64,000 nucleotides of DNA from Acinetobacter haemolyticus (GTDB lineage Bacteria > Pseudomonadota > Gammaproteobacteria > Pseudomonadales > Moraxellaceae): contig NZ_OVCN01000002.1 in assembly GCF_900406815.1 (NCBI RefSeq), positions 1 through 64,000 of the forward strand, in the 5' to 3' direction. The notes beneath the pieces are model-generated. The model was not told where the DNA came from. It saw only the letters and a list, made by a program, of their open reading frames with translations, and did no database searches. Of the stretch, positions 1-9,365 are shown piece by piece; positions within the stretch are counted from its first letter, which is position 1; the number at the start of each line of letters is the position of its first letter. The position numbers and the translations under genes are program-made.

Positions 1-228
1 ATTATTTTATCAATAAAAACACATATGTATATAAATATTTATAGCATTTTTTTTGTTCAATTTCACTTAATCAATCGTACTAACAAGTTCATTTAGAACA
101 TTTACTCTTATTTTAATTATGGTATTTTTGTTACATGAAGTTATAGCCAATCAAATATGAATGATTTTTTGACGTCATTTCATAGCTTCTAAACTTAAGA
201 ATCTTAAAAGTTCAAGGAAAGATTTAAA

Positions 229-1560
229 ATGAAATTAAAACACCTTAGCACTGCAATGATCTTAGCTACGTTACCTGCAACTGGAGTTTTTGCAGCAGCG
301 TTAGACCGTTCTGGTCAGTCTATGTCTGCGTTCTTACAACCAGGTAACTATTTTGAAGCTGGTATCTCGATTTTAGATCCGACAGTTAAAGGGCAAGAAG
401 CTGGTACAACTGCGACAAATCGTAAAATTGATGATATGGCAGGGGATTATTTTTTTCCAAGCGCAGCATTAAAACTTCAACTCACTGATAAATTCTCATT
501 CGGTTTACTCTACGATCAACCTTTTGGTGCAGATGCGAGATACACTGGAGATAACGCTTTTGTTGCATCACCAAATGATCGCGTATTAAGCTCATTACCT
601 ATTACAACATCTGCTATTGGTGGAACCACAACAGGTAGTACTTCTGTTGAAGTTGATTCACAAAATATTTCTATGATTTTTGGTTTCCAACCAACTGAGA
701 ACTTTAATATCTATGGTGGTGGTGTATACCAAACCATTAAAGGGAATGTTCATCTACGTGGTTCAGCTTATAGTGTCTTTAATGGATATGATGCCAATAT
801 TAAAGAAGATGGTGCAGCTGGCTGGTTAGCAGGTGCAGCATTTCAAATTCCTGAAATCGCACTCAAAGCGTCTATCACATACCGTTCTGAAATTGATCAC
901 AAGTTTGTTGCCAATGAAAATCTGAGTTTAGCTACACCGTTAGCAAATGCAGCACCAAGCTTAGGTGGTATTGTTCCACCAGCATTATTACCCGCTATTT
1001 CACAAGCAATTGGTGGTTTCGCAGCAGCAAATTCAACTGAAGGTCAAACTAAAATTACAACTCCACAATCTGTGAATTTAGACTTCCAAACAGGAATCAT
1101 GGCAAATACTGTGGCATTTGCGAATGTGCGCTGGGTAAACTGGAAAGACTTCTCAATTACTCCTTACAAATTTGGTAAAGCAGCAGAAGCAGTTGGTCCT
1201 TTAGTCAATCGTCCAAATGGTTTTTCTCTTGTTGAATATGCAGATGATCAATGGTCAGTTAACGCAGGTGTTGGTCGTAAACTCAGCGAGCAATGGGCTG
1301 GTAATGTTTCTGTAGGTTGGGATTCTGGCGCAGGCAATCCAATCACGACCTTAGGTCCAACTGAAGGCTATTGGAATGTCGGTGTAGGTGTTCAATTTAG
1401 CCCTACTCCTGCGACATTTATCGCTGGTGGGGTGAAGTACTTCTGGTTAGGCGATGCTAAAGCGCAAACTGGTGCACAAGCTGGTAGCGATGATTATGTC
1501 GCGAAGTTCGAAGACAACAAAGCTCTCGCTTATGGTTTAAAAATCGGTTACCGTTTCTAA
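229..1560 (+). CDS. FadL-family outer-membrane transport protein (copy 1)
   Basis: This is a 443-residue OmpP1/FadL-type outer-membrane barrel, the family that carries long-chain fatty acids and other hydrophobic molecules across the outer membrane. A signal peptide ends near residue 22 (..GVFA then ALDRSGQS), and the mature N-terminus with its Ser/Gly-rich start is typical of FadL. The C-terminus ends in an aromatic residue (GYRF), as outer-membrane barrels do. The start is supported by an AAGGA ribosome site just upstream. A second, closely similar gene follows after a terminator. The substrate cannot be read from sequence; a fatty acid or alkane is inferred from the family. Confidence 0.9.
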   Translation: MKLKHLSTAMILATLPATGVFAAALDRSGQSMSAFLQPGNYFEAGISILDPTVKGQEAGTTATNRKIDDMAGDYFFPSAALKLQLTDKFSFGLLYDQPFGADARYTGDNAFVASPNDRVLSSLPITTSAIGGTTTGSTSVEVDSQNISMIFGFQPTENFNIYGGGVYQTIKGNVHLRGSAYSVFNGYDANIKEDGAAGWLAGAAFQIPEIALKASITYRSEIDHKFVANENLSLATPLANAAPSLGGIVPPALLPAISQAIGGFAAANSTEGQTKITTPQSVNLDFQTGIMANTVAFANVRWVNWKDFSITPYKFGKAAEAVGPLVNRPNGFSLVEYADDQWSVNAGVGRKLSEQWAGNVSVGWDSGAGNPITTLGPTEGYWNVGVGVQFSPTPATFIAGGVKYFWLGDAKAQTGAQAGSDDYVAKFEDNKALAYGLKIGYRF

Positions 1561-1571
1561 TAATTATCAAC

Positions 1572-1602
1572 AAAAAAGACCGTCTCATGACGGTCTTTTT
1601 TT
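1572..1602 (+). terminator. Rho-independent terminator after FadL copy 1
   Basis: A 13-base stem (AAAAAAGACCGTC / GACGGTCTTTTTT) with a TCAT loop runs into a T tract a few bases after the stop codon. It separates the two fadL-like genes into independent transcripts. Confidence 0.9.
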
Positions 1603-1783
1603 GCATAAAAATTTAACAACGAGTCAATTTTTTAGAGTGATTAATCTATAACATCTTATCACTCAACAACTTTTCATGACTTTATCAGTTCATTTATGGA
1701 CATTTGTAAAAATATTTTCGCACTCAAAAATTATGTTACTTTTCGCGGCATTCTAGTTACACCTGATATGAGAGAAAATATCA

Positions 1784-3016
1784 ATGAAGCTGCATGCAAT
1801 TCAAACAGCACTTTTACTCAGTTTATTACCAACAACGTCTGCTTTTGCAGCAGCCTTAGATCGCTCTGGTCAGTCAATTTCAGCCTTTTTACAACCAAAC
1901 AATTATTTTGAAGCGGGTATTACTTTTCTAAGTGCTGATGTATCAGGAAAAGATATGTCTCAAAATAATACGGGTGACATGGCAAATCATTATTACTCAC
2001 CAAGTGCGGCCTTAAAAATCCAAGCAACTGAGCAATTTTCCATTGGTTTGCTGTATGACCATCCATATGGCGCTGACGCCGAATATCATGGTCAAAATAG
2101 TTTTGTAGAAAATCGTCCTGTTCCATTCCAAGGGAATACCTCAGTCACGGTTCGTACTGAAAATTTAAATTTACTGTTCGGCTACCAACCCAACCAGAAC
2201 TGGAATCTGTATGCAGGGGCAGTTTATCAAACACTAGATGCTAACGTATTATTACGTGGTACCAGTTACAGTGCCTATAATGGTTATGACTTTAAAACAG
2301 GTCGTGATGAAGCAGTGGGTTGGTTAGCGGGTGTCGCTTATCAAATTCCAGAAATTGCACTGAAAGCATCTCTCACCTATCGGGCCAAAATCAAGCATGA
2401 AATGAATGCTTATGAAAAACATAATGCTGCAGGTATGATCCCATCACCTCCTGATCTAAATGCAAGTCTGATTCAAATCAATAATGCTCAAGGTACGACA
2501 GAAATTACCACCCCACAATCAATCAATCTCGATTTACAAACAGGGATCATGGAAAATACCGTTGCCTTTGCGAACTTACGTTGGGTCAACTGGAAAGACT
2601 TTGCTATTCGCCCATATAAATTTGGTGAAGCTTCTGTACTTACTCCTATTATAAATAACACTGGCAAAAAAGAAGGTTTTGATCTTGTTGCTTATACCGA
2701 TGATCAATATTCGGTAACTGCGGGTGTAGGTCGTAAATTCAATGATCTGTGGGCAGGTAATCTTTCAGTAGGTTGGGACTCAGGTGCGGGTAATCCTGTA
2801 ACAACATTAGGGCCAACAGAAGGCTATTGGAATGTAGGTTTAGGTGTTCAATACAGCCCTGCTCCAAATTACTTCATCGCTGGTGGAGTGAAATATTTCT
2901 GGTTGGGTGATGCCAAAGCACAATCAGGATCACAATTTGAAACGCCTGCTTATATTGCAGAGTTTAAAAATAATGATGCTATCGCTTACGGTTTAAAGAT
3001 TGGTTATAAGTTTTAA
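1784..3016 (+). CDS. FadL-family outer-membrane transport protein (copy 2)
   Basis: This 410-residue FadL-type barrel is a tandem paralogue of the upstream gene. Both share the mature start AALDRSGQS, the segment around GWLAG.A.QIPEIALKAS and the C-terminal GLKIGY.F. The signal peptide (MKLHAIQTALLLSLLPTTSAFA) is of normal length. Copy 2 is about 33 residues shorter, mainly in two presumed extracellular loops (around residues 110-125 and 225-245), where copy 1 has Ala/Gly-rich insertions. It has its own promoter region, with a terminator on each side. Loop differences suggest altered substrate range, which is inference. Confidence 0.9.
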   Translation: MKLHAIQTALLLSLLPTTSAFAAALDRSGQSISAFLQPNNYFEAGITFLSADVSGKDMSQNNTGDMANHYYSPSAALKIQATEQFSIGLLYDHPYGADAEYHGQNSFVENRPVPFQGNTSVTVRTENLNLLFGYQPNQNWNLYAGAVYQTLDANVLLRGTSYSAYNGYDFKTGRDEAVGWLAGVAYQIPEIALKASLTYRAKIKHEMNAYEKHNAAGMIPSPPDLNASLIQINNAQGTTEITTPQSINLDLQTGIMENTVAFANLRWVNWKDFAIRPYKFGEASVLTPIINNTGKKEGFDLVAYTDDQYSVTAGVGRKFNDLWAGNLSVGWDSGAGNPVTTLGPTEGYWNVGLGVQYSPAPNYFIAGGVKYFWLGDAKAQSGSQFETPAYIAEFKNNDAIAYGLKIGYKF

Positions 3017-3031
3017 TCTTATTTAATCAAT

Positions 3032-3057
3032 CAAAAGGCGCATAATGCGCCTTTTGT
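3032..3057 (+). terminator. Terminator after FadL copy 2
   Basis: The hairpin AAAAGGCGC AT AATGCGCCTTTT is followed by a short T-rich stretch 16 bases after the stop codon. Confidence 0.8.
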
Positions 3058-3114
3058 TACTTTTAGCTCCACGCTTTAAGCGATCTCAAAAAGTAATTTC
3101 TCAGCGTAGATTCA

Positions 3115-3732
3115 TTATTCTGGAATATTACGTTGAGATACTGAGCGAATTGCTTGCTTCAATGCCTCATAGCCATGTAATGGTGGAAATTGAGGAAACT
3201 CAGCGATTACATTATCTGGTGCATCAAACAAGAATCCATGATCCGCTTCGCCCAACATCGTCGTATCATTATAAGAGTCACCTGCCGCAATCACGCGGAA
3301 GTTTAATCCATGCAATGCTTTAACTGCCTGACGCTTTTGATCAGGTTGACGTAGTTTATACGCTGTAATCATACCATTTTCATCTGTCTCTAATTTATGA
3401 CAGAAAATTGTCGGTTGACCCAGTTGCTGCATTAAAGGATGTGCAAATTCATAAAACGTATCTGAAAGAATAATTAGTTGGAAATGCGTACGTACCCAAT
3501 CAACAAATTCTTTTGCACCTTCAAAAGGTCCCATATCTGCAATCACCGCTTGAATATCATTTAATCCCAAACCATGTTGTTTTAAGATATTCAAACGTTG
3601 TGTCATCAGCACATCGTAATCTGGAATATCACGAGTTGTTGCCTCGAGTTCTTTAATTCCTGTTTTTTTTGCAAAATTAATCCAGATTTCTGGAACTAAA
3701 ACCCCTTCAAGATCCAGGCATACGATTTCCAT
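3115..3732 (-). CDS. thrH: ThrH: phosphoserine phosphatase / phosphoserine:homoserine phosphotransferase
   Basis: This 205-residue HAD-superfamily enzyme matches ThrH in length and in its start MEIVCLDLEGVLVPE. HAD motif I is DLEGV at residues 7-11, and motif III is seen as AGDSYNDTTML near residue 150. ThrH dephosphorylates phosphoserine and can pass the phosphate to homoserine, linking serine and threonine synthesis in the cytoplasm. An in-frame ATG four codons upstream (3744) exists, but family length and the start sequence favour 3732. It diverges from cysH. Confidence 0.92.
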   Translation of the reverse strand: MEIVCLDLEGVLVPEIWINFAKKTGIKELEATTRDIPDYDVLMTQRLNILKQHGLGLNDIQAVIADMGPFEGAKEFVDWVRTHFQLIILSDTFYEFAHPLMQQLGQPTIFCHKLETDENGMITAYKLRQPDQKRQAVKALHGLNFRVIAAGDSYNDTTMLGEADHGFLFDAPDNVIAEFPQFPPLHGYEALKQAIRSVSQRNIPE

Positions 3733-3904
3733 GAATGCTTCCAATGTTGGTTAAAAATTGCTGTATCATACCATTAACATTTTCAATTTTTGCGCTGTTG
3801 TTGAATAAATCAGCTTTATTCTGCAAGATTAAAGTTGAGAGCAAGTAAACTGCTTTGCTTAGAATGATTTACAATTGTGCCCAAGCCTATCGCCAGGAAC
3901 ATCC

Positions 3905-4636
3905 ATGACTGTTATCCCGACTATTGACCTTGTAGATGCGCTCGCTGCTGAATATGCAGATAAATCGCCACGAGAAATTCTAGAACTTGCCTTAAGCCAA
4001 GAAGGTGAAATTGCTATCTCATTTTCAGGCGCAGAAGACGTTGTTTTAATTGATATTGCTTCTCGTCTGGGTAAGCCATTTCGTGTTTTTAGTCTAGATA
4101 CTGGACGTTTACATCCAGAAACCTATCAATTCATTGAAACGGTGCGCAAGCATTACAACATCAATATCGAAATTTGTTTTCCAGAGTCTGCCGCTGTTCA
4201 ACAAATGGTCAATCAAAAAGGCCTGTTTAGCTTTTATGAAGACGGGCATCAAGAGTGTTGTGGCGTGCGTAAGGTTCAACCTCTACGTAAAAAACTGGCG
4301 ACATTGGATGGTTGGATTACTGGTCAACGCAAGGATCAAAGTCCAACGCGAAGCGAAGTACCTGTAGTTCAAGCTGATGTCGGTTTCTCTGGTGAAGGCA
4401 AGCAATTAATCAAATATAATCCGCTTGCTAACTGGTCGAGTGCCGATGTGTGGAGCTATATCCGTATGATGGAAATCCCATATAATCCATTACACGAGCG
4501 TGGCTTCGTTTCAATTGGCTGTGAACCTTGTACACGTCCTGTTCTACCAAACCAACATGAACGTGAAGGACGCTGGTGGTGGGAAGAAGCAACTCATAAA
4601 GAGTGTGGTTTGCATGCTGGAAATCTAAATAAATAA
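3905..4636 (+). CDS. cysH: CysH: adenylyl-sulfate (APS) reductase, Fe-S type
   Basis: This 243-residue thioredoxin-dependent reductase turns activated sulfate into sulfite in cysteine biosynthesis. The PP-loop-type motif [12 protein letters not shown] lies near residue 40. The two cysteine pairs ECCGVRK and CEPCTRP are the [4Fe-4S] ligands that mark the APS-reducing class rather than the PAPS-only class. The C-terminal ECGLH holds the catalytic cysteine. The ATG at 3905 is preceded by AGGA at good spacing, so an ATG ten codons upstream is not used. The gene's probable terminator lies about 290 bases downstream, beyond an inserted repeat element. Confidence 0.93.
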   Translation: MTVIPTIDLVDALAAEYADKSPREILELALSQEGEIAISFSGAEDVVLIDIASRLGKPFRVFSLDTGRLHPETYQFIETVRKHYNINIEICFPESAAVQQMVNQKGLFSFYEDGHQECCGVRKVQPLRKKLATLDGWITGQRKDQSPTRSEVPVVQADVGFSGEGKQLIKYNPLANWSSADVWSYIRMMEIPYNPLHERGFVSIGCEPCTRPVLPNQHEREGRWWWEEATHKECGLHAGNLNK

Positions 4637-4658
4637 GCTGTAACAATTTTGGTATAGA

Positions 4659-4925
4659 AGGGTCTATGCGTTTTTCATAGATGCTTGCGACAGAGAATAT
4701 TTTTTAGACGTTGCAAGGCATGTCTTGTGAAATTTAGTCATTCTAAATAAACAAGACATAACGAAGGAACGGCAAAAAATACTCCTGTCCCGCAGGGTTA
4801 TGGCTAAAACTTCCCTAAACTGCGTTATAAAGCTTGGCAAGGGAGACCACCATTACACGCTTCATGCCTTGTTTATGTCGTTTTAGCCAATAACGCAAGG
4901 TATCGATGAAATACCCATAGACCCT
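4659..4925. repeat. MITE-like inverted-repeat element, 267 bp, non-coding
   Basis: The two ends form an imperfect 20-base terminal inverted repeat (AGGGTCTATG at 4659 and CATAGACCCT ending at 4925), with 18 of 20 positions matching. Inside are nested inverted repeats: ATGTCTTGT at 4720-4728 pairs with ACAAGACAT at 4751-4759 around a second small stem, and GGCTAAAAC at 4802-4810 pairs with GTTTTAGCC at 4880-4888. There is no open reading frame of useful size. The structure fits a non-autonomous transposable or repetitive intergenic element. I see no clear target-site duplication. Its family is not identified. Confidence 0.6.
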
Positions 4926-4929
4926 CATT

Positions 4930-4959
4930 CCACTGATTTGTCAGTGGTTTTATTTTTTC
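4930..4959 (+). terminator. Terminator, probably of cysH, displaced by the repeat element
   Basis: The stem CCACTGA / TCAGTGG with a TTTG loop is followed by a T-rich run. It sits directly after the 267-bp element. If the element is removed, the hairpin would lie about 25 bases after the cysH stop codon, the usual distance. Confidence 0.75.
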
Positions 4960-5086
4960 TGACTCCCCTGTACAAAGTCATATTTTAACCAGACGAAAGC
5001 GTATATACTGATCTCTACGGTTCAATAATACTAATAAGAGCTCCAAGAGTATCTTATAAAAAATGCGATGAGAGGCTATATCTGCT

Positions 5087-6475
5087 ATGCGCCCATTACA
5101 CCCGATCGACTTCATTTTTCTTTCATTAGAAAAAAGACAGCAACCCATGCATGTAGGTGGGCTGTTTTTATTTGAACTACCTGAAAATGCGTCTCCAACC
5201 TTTGTTCATGATCTGGTTGAAGAAATTCGTCAATCAAAAAGCATTCCAGTACCACCCTTCAACAATCAGTTAAATGGTTTGTTTTGGGGTGAAGACAATG
5301 AATTCGATTTAGACCATCATTTCCGTCATATTGCGTTACCCAATCCTGGACGTATTCGTGAATTACTAGTGTATATTTCACAGCAACATAGTTCTCTTAT
5401 TGACCGTGCTAAACCATTATGGACCTGTGACATTATCGAAGGAATTGAAGGCAACCGTTTTGCCATGTATTTCAAAATCCATCATGCGATGGTAGATGGC
5501 GTCGCAGGTATGCGCCTAATCGAAAAATCACTTTCAAAAGATCCAAATGAAAAACATGTCGTTCCGCTCTGGTGTGTAGAAGGCAAGCGCGCTAAACGTT
5601 TAAAAGCCCCGAAACCGCCAAGTGTCAGCAAAATCAAAGGTGTGTGGGATACGATTAAATCCCAGTGCGAAGTTGCTCCTAAAGTGATGCAAGAACTCTC
5701 TCAAACTATTTTTAAAGAGATGGGGAAAAACCCAGACTACGTTTCGACCTTTCAAGCACCGCCGTCGATCTTAAACCAACGTGTTAGCTCTGCCCGTCGT
5801 TTTGCAGCACAGTCATTTGAATTAGATCGTTTCCGCACCATTGCCAAAACACTTGGCGTGACCTTAAACGACGTCGTTTTGGCTGTATGTGCTGGTGCTT
5901 TACGCGAATATTTGATCAGTCATAATAGCTTACCGAAAAAGCCTTTAATCGCTATGGTGCCAGCATCACTACGTACCGATGACTCAGATGTAAGTAACCG
6001 TATTACGATGATTTTGGCCAATCTTGCCACTCATATCGAAGATCCAATCGAACGTTTGGAGATTATTCGTCGCAGTGTGCAAAACTCCAAACAACGCTTT
6101 AGTCGTATGACCGCCAATGAGATTTTAAATTATAGTGCTGTTGTATATGGCCCAGCAGGGTTAAACATCGCTTCAGGTATGTTACCTAAGCGTCAAGCCT
6201 TTAACCTTGTGATTTCTAACGTACCTGGGCCTCGTGAGCCTTTGTACTGGAATGGAGCAAAACTCGATGCATTATATCCAGCATCAATCGTGATGGATGG
6301 TCAGGCACTCAATATTACTTTAACCAGTTATTTGGATAAATTAGAAGTAGGTTTGATCGCGTGTCGTAATGCATTACCAAAAATGCAAAACTTACTGACG
6401 CATTTGGAGGAAGAAATTCAACGCTTTGAACAGAAAATCCAAGAGTTACCGCAAGAAAAGATTGTAAATCTATAA
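5087..6475 (+). CDS. atfA: Wax ester synthase / acyl-CoA:diacylglycerol acyltransferase (WS/DGAT)
   Basis: This bifunctional acyltransferase is 462 residues long and makes storage wax esters and triacylglycerols from acyl-CoA plus a fatty alcohol or diacylglycerol, at the membrane/lipid-body surface. The catalytic motif HHAMVDG has its histidines at residues 132 and 133, exactly where they sit in the Acinetobacter baylyi enzyme. The N-terminus MRPLHPIDFIFLSLEKR and the segment NVPGPREPLYWNGA are also shared with that protein as I recall it. The gene is monocistronic, with a strong terminator behind it. A GAGAGG site lies slightly far (about 11 bases) from the ATG. Confidence 0.96.
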   Translation: MRPLHPIDFIFLSLEKRQQPMHVGGLFLFELPENASPTFVHDLVEEIRQSKSIPVPPFNNQLNGLFWGEDNEFDLDHHFRHIALPNPGRIRELLVYISQQHSSLIDRAKPLWTCDIIEGIEGNRFAMYFKIHHAMVDGVAGMRLIEKSLSKDPNEKHVVPLWCVEGKRAKRLKAPKPPSVSKIKGVWDTIKSQCEVAPKVMQELSQTIFKEMGKNPDYVSTFQAPPSILNQRVSSARRFAAQSFELDRFRTIAKTLGVTLNDVVLAVCAGALREYLISHNSLPKKPLIAMVPASLRTDDSDVSNRITMILANLATHIEDPIERLEIIRRSVQNSKQRFSRMTANEILNYSAVVYGPAGLNIASGMLPKRQAFNLVISNVPGPREPLYWNGAKLDALYPASIVMDGQALNITLTSYLDKLEVGLIACRNALPKMQNLLTHLEEEIQRFEQKIQELPQEKIVNL

Positions 6476-6483
6476 GAAAAAAT

Positions 6484-6512
6484 TAAGGGGCTTTCGATGG
6501 CCCCTTACTTTT
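6484..6512. terminator. Bidirectional terminator between atfA and a small minus-strand gene
   Basis: The stem TAAGGGGC / GCCCCTTA is followed by a T-rich run. On the opposite strand it overlaps the stop codon of the 58-residue protein at 6505, so it probably serves both convergent genes. Confidence 0.75.
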
Positions 6513-6681
6513 TAATTGCGCGACAACGTTGTAGTAGTTGATGGCAGGCTGAACGAATCATTGCCGTAGTAATTGGAACTTCTTTACCTTGGCTATCTAC
6601 CATATAACAGGTGTTCACAGGATTGCTGTCTAAAACATGCTTAAAACCGTGACTCACTAATCTTTTACTTACATTCATCAT
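6505..6681 (-). CDS. Small basic protein of unknown function, 58 residues
   Basis: I do not recognise a family. The predicted product begins MMNVSKRLVSHG, is rich in basic residues, contains two Cys near the C-terminus and ends CRAIKK. The start at 6681 is chosen because GAGG lies six bases before it; an ATG four codons upstream overlaps that ribosome site. It has no signal peptide or membrane segment. It lies convergent to atfA and shares its terminator. A real small gene is likely because of the well-placed ribosome site and terminator, but this is not proven. Confidence 0.55.
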   Translation of the reverse strand: MMNVSKRLVSHGFKHVLDSNPVNTCYMVDSQGKEVPITTAMIRSACHQLLQRCRAIKK

Positions 6682-6813
6682 TATATACCTCATTATATTT
6701 GCTAAGACATTGAAAAATGCCTATGGCTAATCTTATGGTTCTAGTATTTAAAATTCATGAATGAAAGTAAAATTTCAGTTGTAACAAGGATTAAGCGAAA
6801 TCTTGTTACAACT

Positions 6814-8268
6814 TTAGCTTAAAATGATATCGTATTGCTCTTGCGTATATAAATTTTCCACTTGGAATTTTATGACACGGTTCACAAAATGCTCCAAATC
6901 CGCGACGGCTGGGGCTTCTGCTGTTAAAAGCCGATCAATCACTGCTGGATGAGCAACGACAGTAAAGCCACCCTTGGAATCAAATGCACGTGCATATCGC
7001 ATGATTTCACGAAATATCTCGTAACACACTGTCTCTGCTGTCTTCACATAACCACGTCCTTGACAAGTTGGGCATGATTCACAAAGCAAATGTTCTAAAG
7101 ATTCGCGGGTACGCTTACGGGTCATTTCAACCAAACCCAGTTCTGAAACTTGAGTAATTTTGGTTTTGGCATGATCGCGTTCAAGCATTTTTTCAAACTG
7201 ACGCATCACTTCTTCCCGATGCCCAGCTTCTTGCATATCAATAAAATCAATGATGATGATACCGCCCAAGTTTCGCAAACGGAGTTGTCTGCTAATAACT
7301 TGGGTCGCTTCCATATTGGTTTTAAAAACTGTGTCTTCTAGGCTTCGCCCACCGACATAGGAACCTGTATTGACATCAATGGTGGTCATCGCTTCTGTCT
7401 GATCAAGCATCAGATAGCCACCCGATTTAAGTGCTACACGCGTTTGTAAGGCTTTCTGAATATCTTCTTCGACATTGTATAAATCAAAAAGTGGTTTTTC
7501 ACCTGGATAATGCAGCAAACGATTTTGAATGGTTGGCACAAACTCTTTGACGAAGTCATTCAACTTGCCATGGATTTCGCGTGAATCCACATAGATTTTA
7601 GCAGTTTCATCACTGGCTAAATCCCGCACAATACGTTGTGGTAAAGGCAATTCTTCGAAGATCAGCTCAGGCGTAGAAACTTCTTTTTGCTTGCGTTGAA
7701 TGAATTCCCAAAGTTTGCTCAAGTAATTCATGTCTTGTGCAATCGCCGCTTCATCCACCCCTTCTGCAGCCGTGCGTACAATCACACTTCCCGGTAGGTT
7801 ATGTTCAGCTTGAATATGCTCAATAATCCCACGTAAACGATCACGCTCTTCTTCAGCCTCAATACGCTGAGATACCCCGATGTGATTTCCATAAGGCATC
7901 AGCACAAGATAACGTGATGGAATTGAAAGATCTGTACTGAGTCGGGCCCCTTTGGTTCCGAGCATGTCTTTCATGACCTGCACGGTCAGCATTTGTCCTG
8001 GGTGTAACAACTCAAAAACATTAGGCGTCGGTTGTGAACGAGGCCAGACCATATCATTGATATGCAAGAATGCTGTTCGAGATAATCCAATATCAACAAA
8101 AGCAGCTTGCATGCCCGGCAGTACACGGACAACCTTGCCTTTATAAATATTACCCACTAAACCACGTTTTGCCGTACGCTCAACAAACAATTCATTGACC
8201 GTACCATTTTCAATCAACGCAACCCGACACTCCATCGGTGTCACGTTAATCAGCAACTCTTCTGCCAT
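6814..8268 (-). CDS. rng: Ribonuclease G
   Basis: RNase G is an endoribonuclease of the RNase E/G family that trims the 5' end of 16S rRNA and degrades some mRNAs. The product has 484 residues, close to the E. coli enzyme. An S1 RNA-binding domain occupies roughly residues 35-125 (GNIYKGKVVRVLPGMQAAFVDIG). The catalytic metal-binding aspartates are in TIDVNTGS near 300 and IIDFIDM near 345. The zinc-link cysteines are in CESCPTCQGRGY near 404. There is no long C-terminal scaffold, which excludes RNase E. A TTG two codons upstream is possible, but MAEELLINV is the expected start. Last gene of the mre operon. Confidence 0.95.
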   Translation of the reverse strand: MAEELLINVTPMECRVALIENGTVNELFVERTAKRGLVGNIYKGKVVRVLPGMQAAFVDIGLSRTAFLHINDMVWPRSQPTPNVFELLHPGQMLTVQVMKDMLGTKGARLSTDLSIPSRYLVLMPYGNHIGVSQRIEAEEERDRLRGIIEHIQAEHNLPGSVIVRTAAEGVDEAAIAQDMNYLSKLWEFIQRKQKEVSTPELIFEELPLPQRIVRDLASDETAKIYVDSREIHGKLNDFVKEFVPTIQNRLLHYPGEKPLFDLYNVEEDIQKALQTRVALKSGGYLMLDQTEAMTTIDVNTGSYVGGRSLEDTVFKTNMEATQVISRQLRLRNLGGIIIIDFIDMQEAGHREEVMRQFEKMLERDHAKTKITQVSELGLVEMTRKRTRESLEHLLCESCPTCQGRGYVKTAETVCYEIFREIMRYARAFDSKGGFTVVAHPAVIDRLLTAEAPAVADLEHFVNRVIKFQVENLYTQEQYDIILS

Positions 8269-8322
8269 AACCAACTCAAAACTTTTATAAAAATTCTTAT
8301 GCCGACAGCGTTAATGCAGAAT

Positions 8323-8883
8323 TTATGCTCTAACGCTTTCTAATAACTGTACTGTTTCATGCAAAGGCAGCCCCACCACATTACTATAACTGCCCCGTAT
8401 TTGGGGAATATATTGTGCGGCAATTCCTTGAATGGCATATCCACCTGCTTTGCCAATCGGCTCACCTGTTGCCCAATATTTTTCCATTTCCGCGTGGTTG
8501 AGTGTTTGCAACTCAACTTGTGTCCTCACTACTGTACTGCATGTTTGAACACGGCTCGCAACGCACACACCCGAAAATACATCATGCCACTGCCCTGAAA
8601 GTTGCGACCACATTTCAAAAGCATGTTGCTTTGATTCAGGCTTACCTAAAATCTTTCCAGCAAAACTTAAACTGGTATCTGCTGCAATTACAATTGCATC
8701 AGGAAATTGAGCTAGAACTGCATTGGCTTTTTCTCTCGCCAACCGCTCAACATACTGCACAACCGTTTCAGCATCCCTTACTGTCTCATCAATGTCTGGA
8801 CTAAAAACTTCAAAGTCCAAACCCAGTTGCGATAAAAGCTCCTGCCTACGCGGCGAGCTGGATGCGAGAATTATATGCGCCAT
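8323..8883 (-). CDS. maf: Maf-type nucleoside triphosphate pyrophosphatase
   Basis: Maf proteins hydrolyse dTTP, UTP and modified nucleotides to monophosphates, cleaning the nucleotide pool. The product has 186 residues. It shows the Maf signature SSSPRR at residues 8-13, the acidic VIAADTSL motif near residue 67 and the KAGGYAIQG motif near 145. These features suggest the YhdE (dTTP/UTP) branch. Its start overlaps the end of mreD by 13 bases, so the two are probably translationally coupled. Confidence 0.93.
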   Translation of the reverse strand: MAHIILASSSPRRQELLSQLGLDFEVFSPDIDETVRDAETVVQYVERLAREKANAVLAQFPDAIVIAADTSLSFAGKILGKPESKQHAFEMWSQLSGQWHDVFSGVCVASRVQTCSTVVRTQVELQTLNHAEMEKYWATGEPIGKAGGYAIQGIAAQYIPQIRGSYSNVVGLPLHETVQLLESVRA

Positions 8884-9365
8884 TTATGTAAACAATAATA
8901 AAGGATCGGCCAAGCTAAAACACCCGTAATCAACGGTTGCCAATGTCGAGCTAGAGAAAAATGCATACCTGTTATGGTCTGACACATCCATAAAAAAGTG
9001 ATATGCATCACTATGGCAATACTTGCAATCACCCACGAATTACCAAAAGTTAAAATTCGTCGTTCACGTATGAAATAGCGTGTCGCAAAACAAATTAGCA
9101 CAAAACTTAATGCGTTTAACCCAAGTGGCGCATCTAAAAGTAAATCAGCAAAAATCCCCATACCGAAGGCAAACCAGATCCCACACCAAACAGGTTGATA
9201 AAGAATCCAGAACAGCATCACCATCAGCATCACCGCAGGTCGCCATCCTGACAACTCATACGCCAACGGATAGACCATCAACACCGATGCAATCACAATC
9301 GAGATGATGATCATCAACAAAGGATCTTTATTGGATTTACTATAACTTAACTTAGCGATTGGCAT
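8871..9365 (-). CDS. mreD: Rod shape-determining protein MreD
   Basis: MreD is a small inner-membrane protein of the elongasome. The 164-residue product is almost entirely hydrophobic, with about five membrane segments, and carries the family motif GIFADLLLDAPLGLNAL near the middle. The ATG at 9365 gives the usual length and overlaps the mreC end by 14 bases; an upstream start at 9419 would extend deep into mreC and is rejected. Order mreB-mreC-mreD is as in other gammaproteobacteria. Confidence 0.92.
   Translation of the reverse strand: MPIAKLSYSKSNKDPLLMIIISIVIASVLMVYPLAYELSGWRPAVMLMVMLFWILYQPVWCGIWFAFGMGIFADLLLDAPLGLNALSFVLICFATRYFIRERRILTFGNSWVIASIAIVMHITFLWMCQTITGMHFSLARHWQPLITGVLAWPILYYCLHKWRI

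Noticed and set aside
1696..1911. A 71-codon frame before FadL copy 2
   Set aside because: It overlaps the start of the fadL-like gene in another frame and has no ribosome site or coding character.
7150..8146. Plus-strand frames of 60-64 codons inside rng
   Set aside because: They are shadows of the strongly supported RNase G gene.
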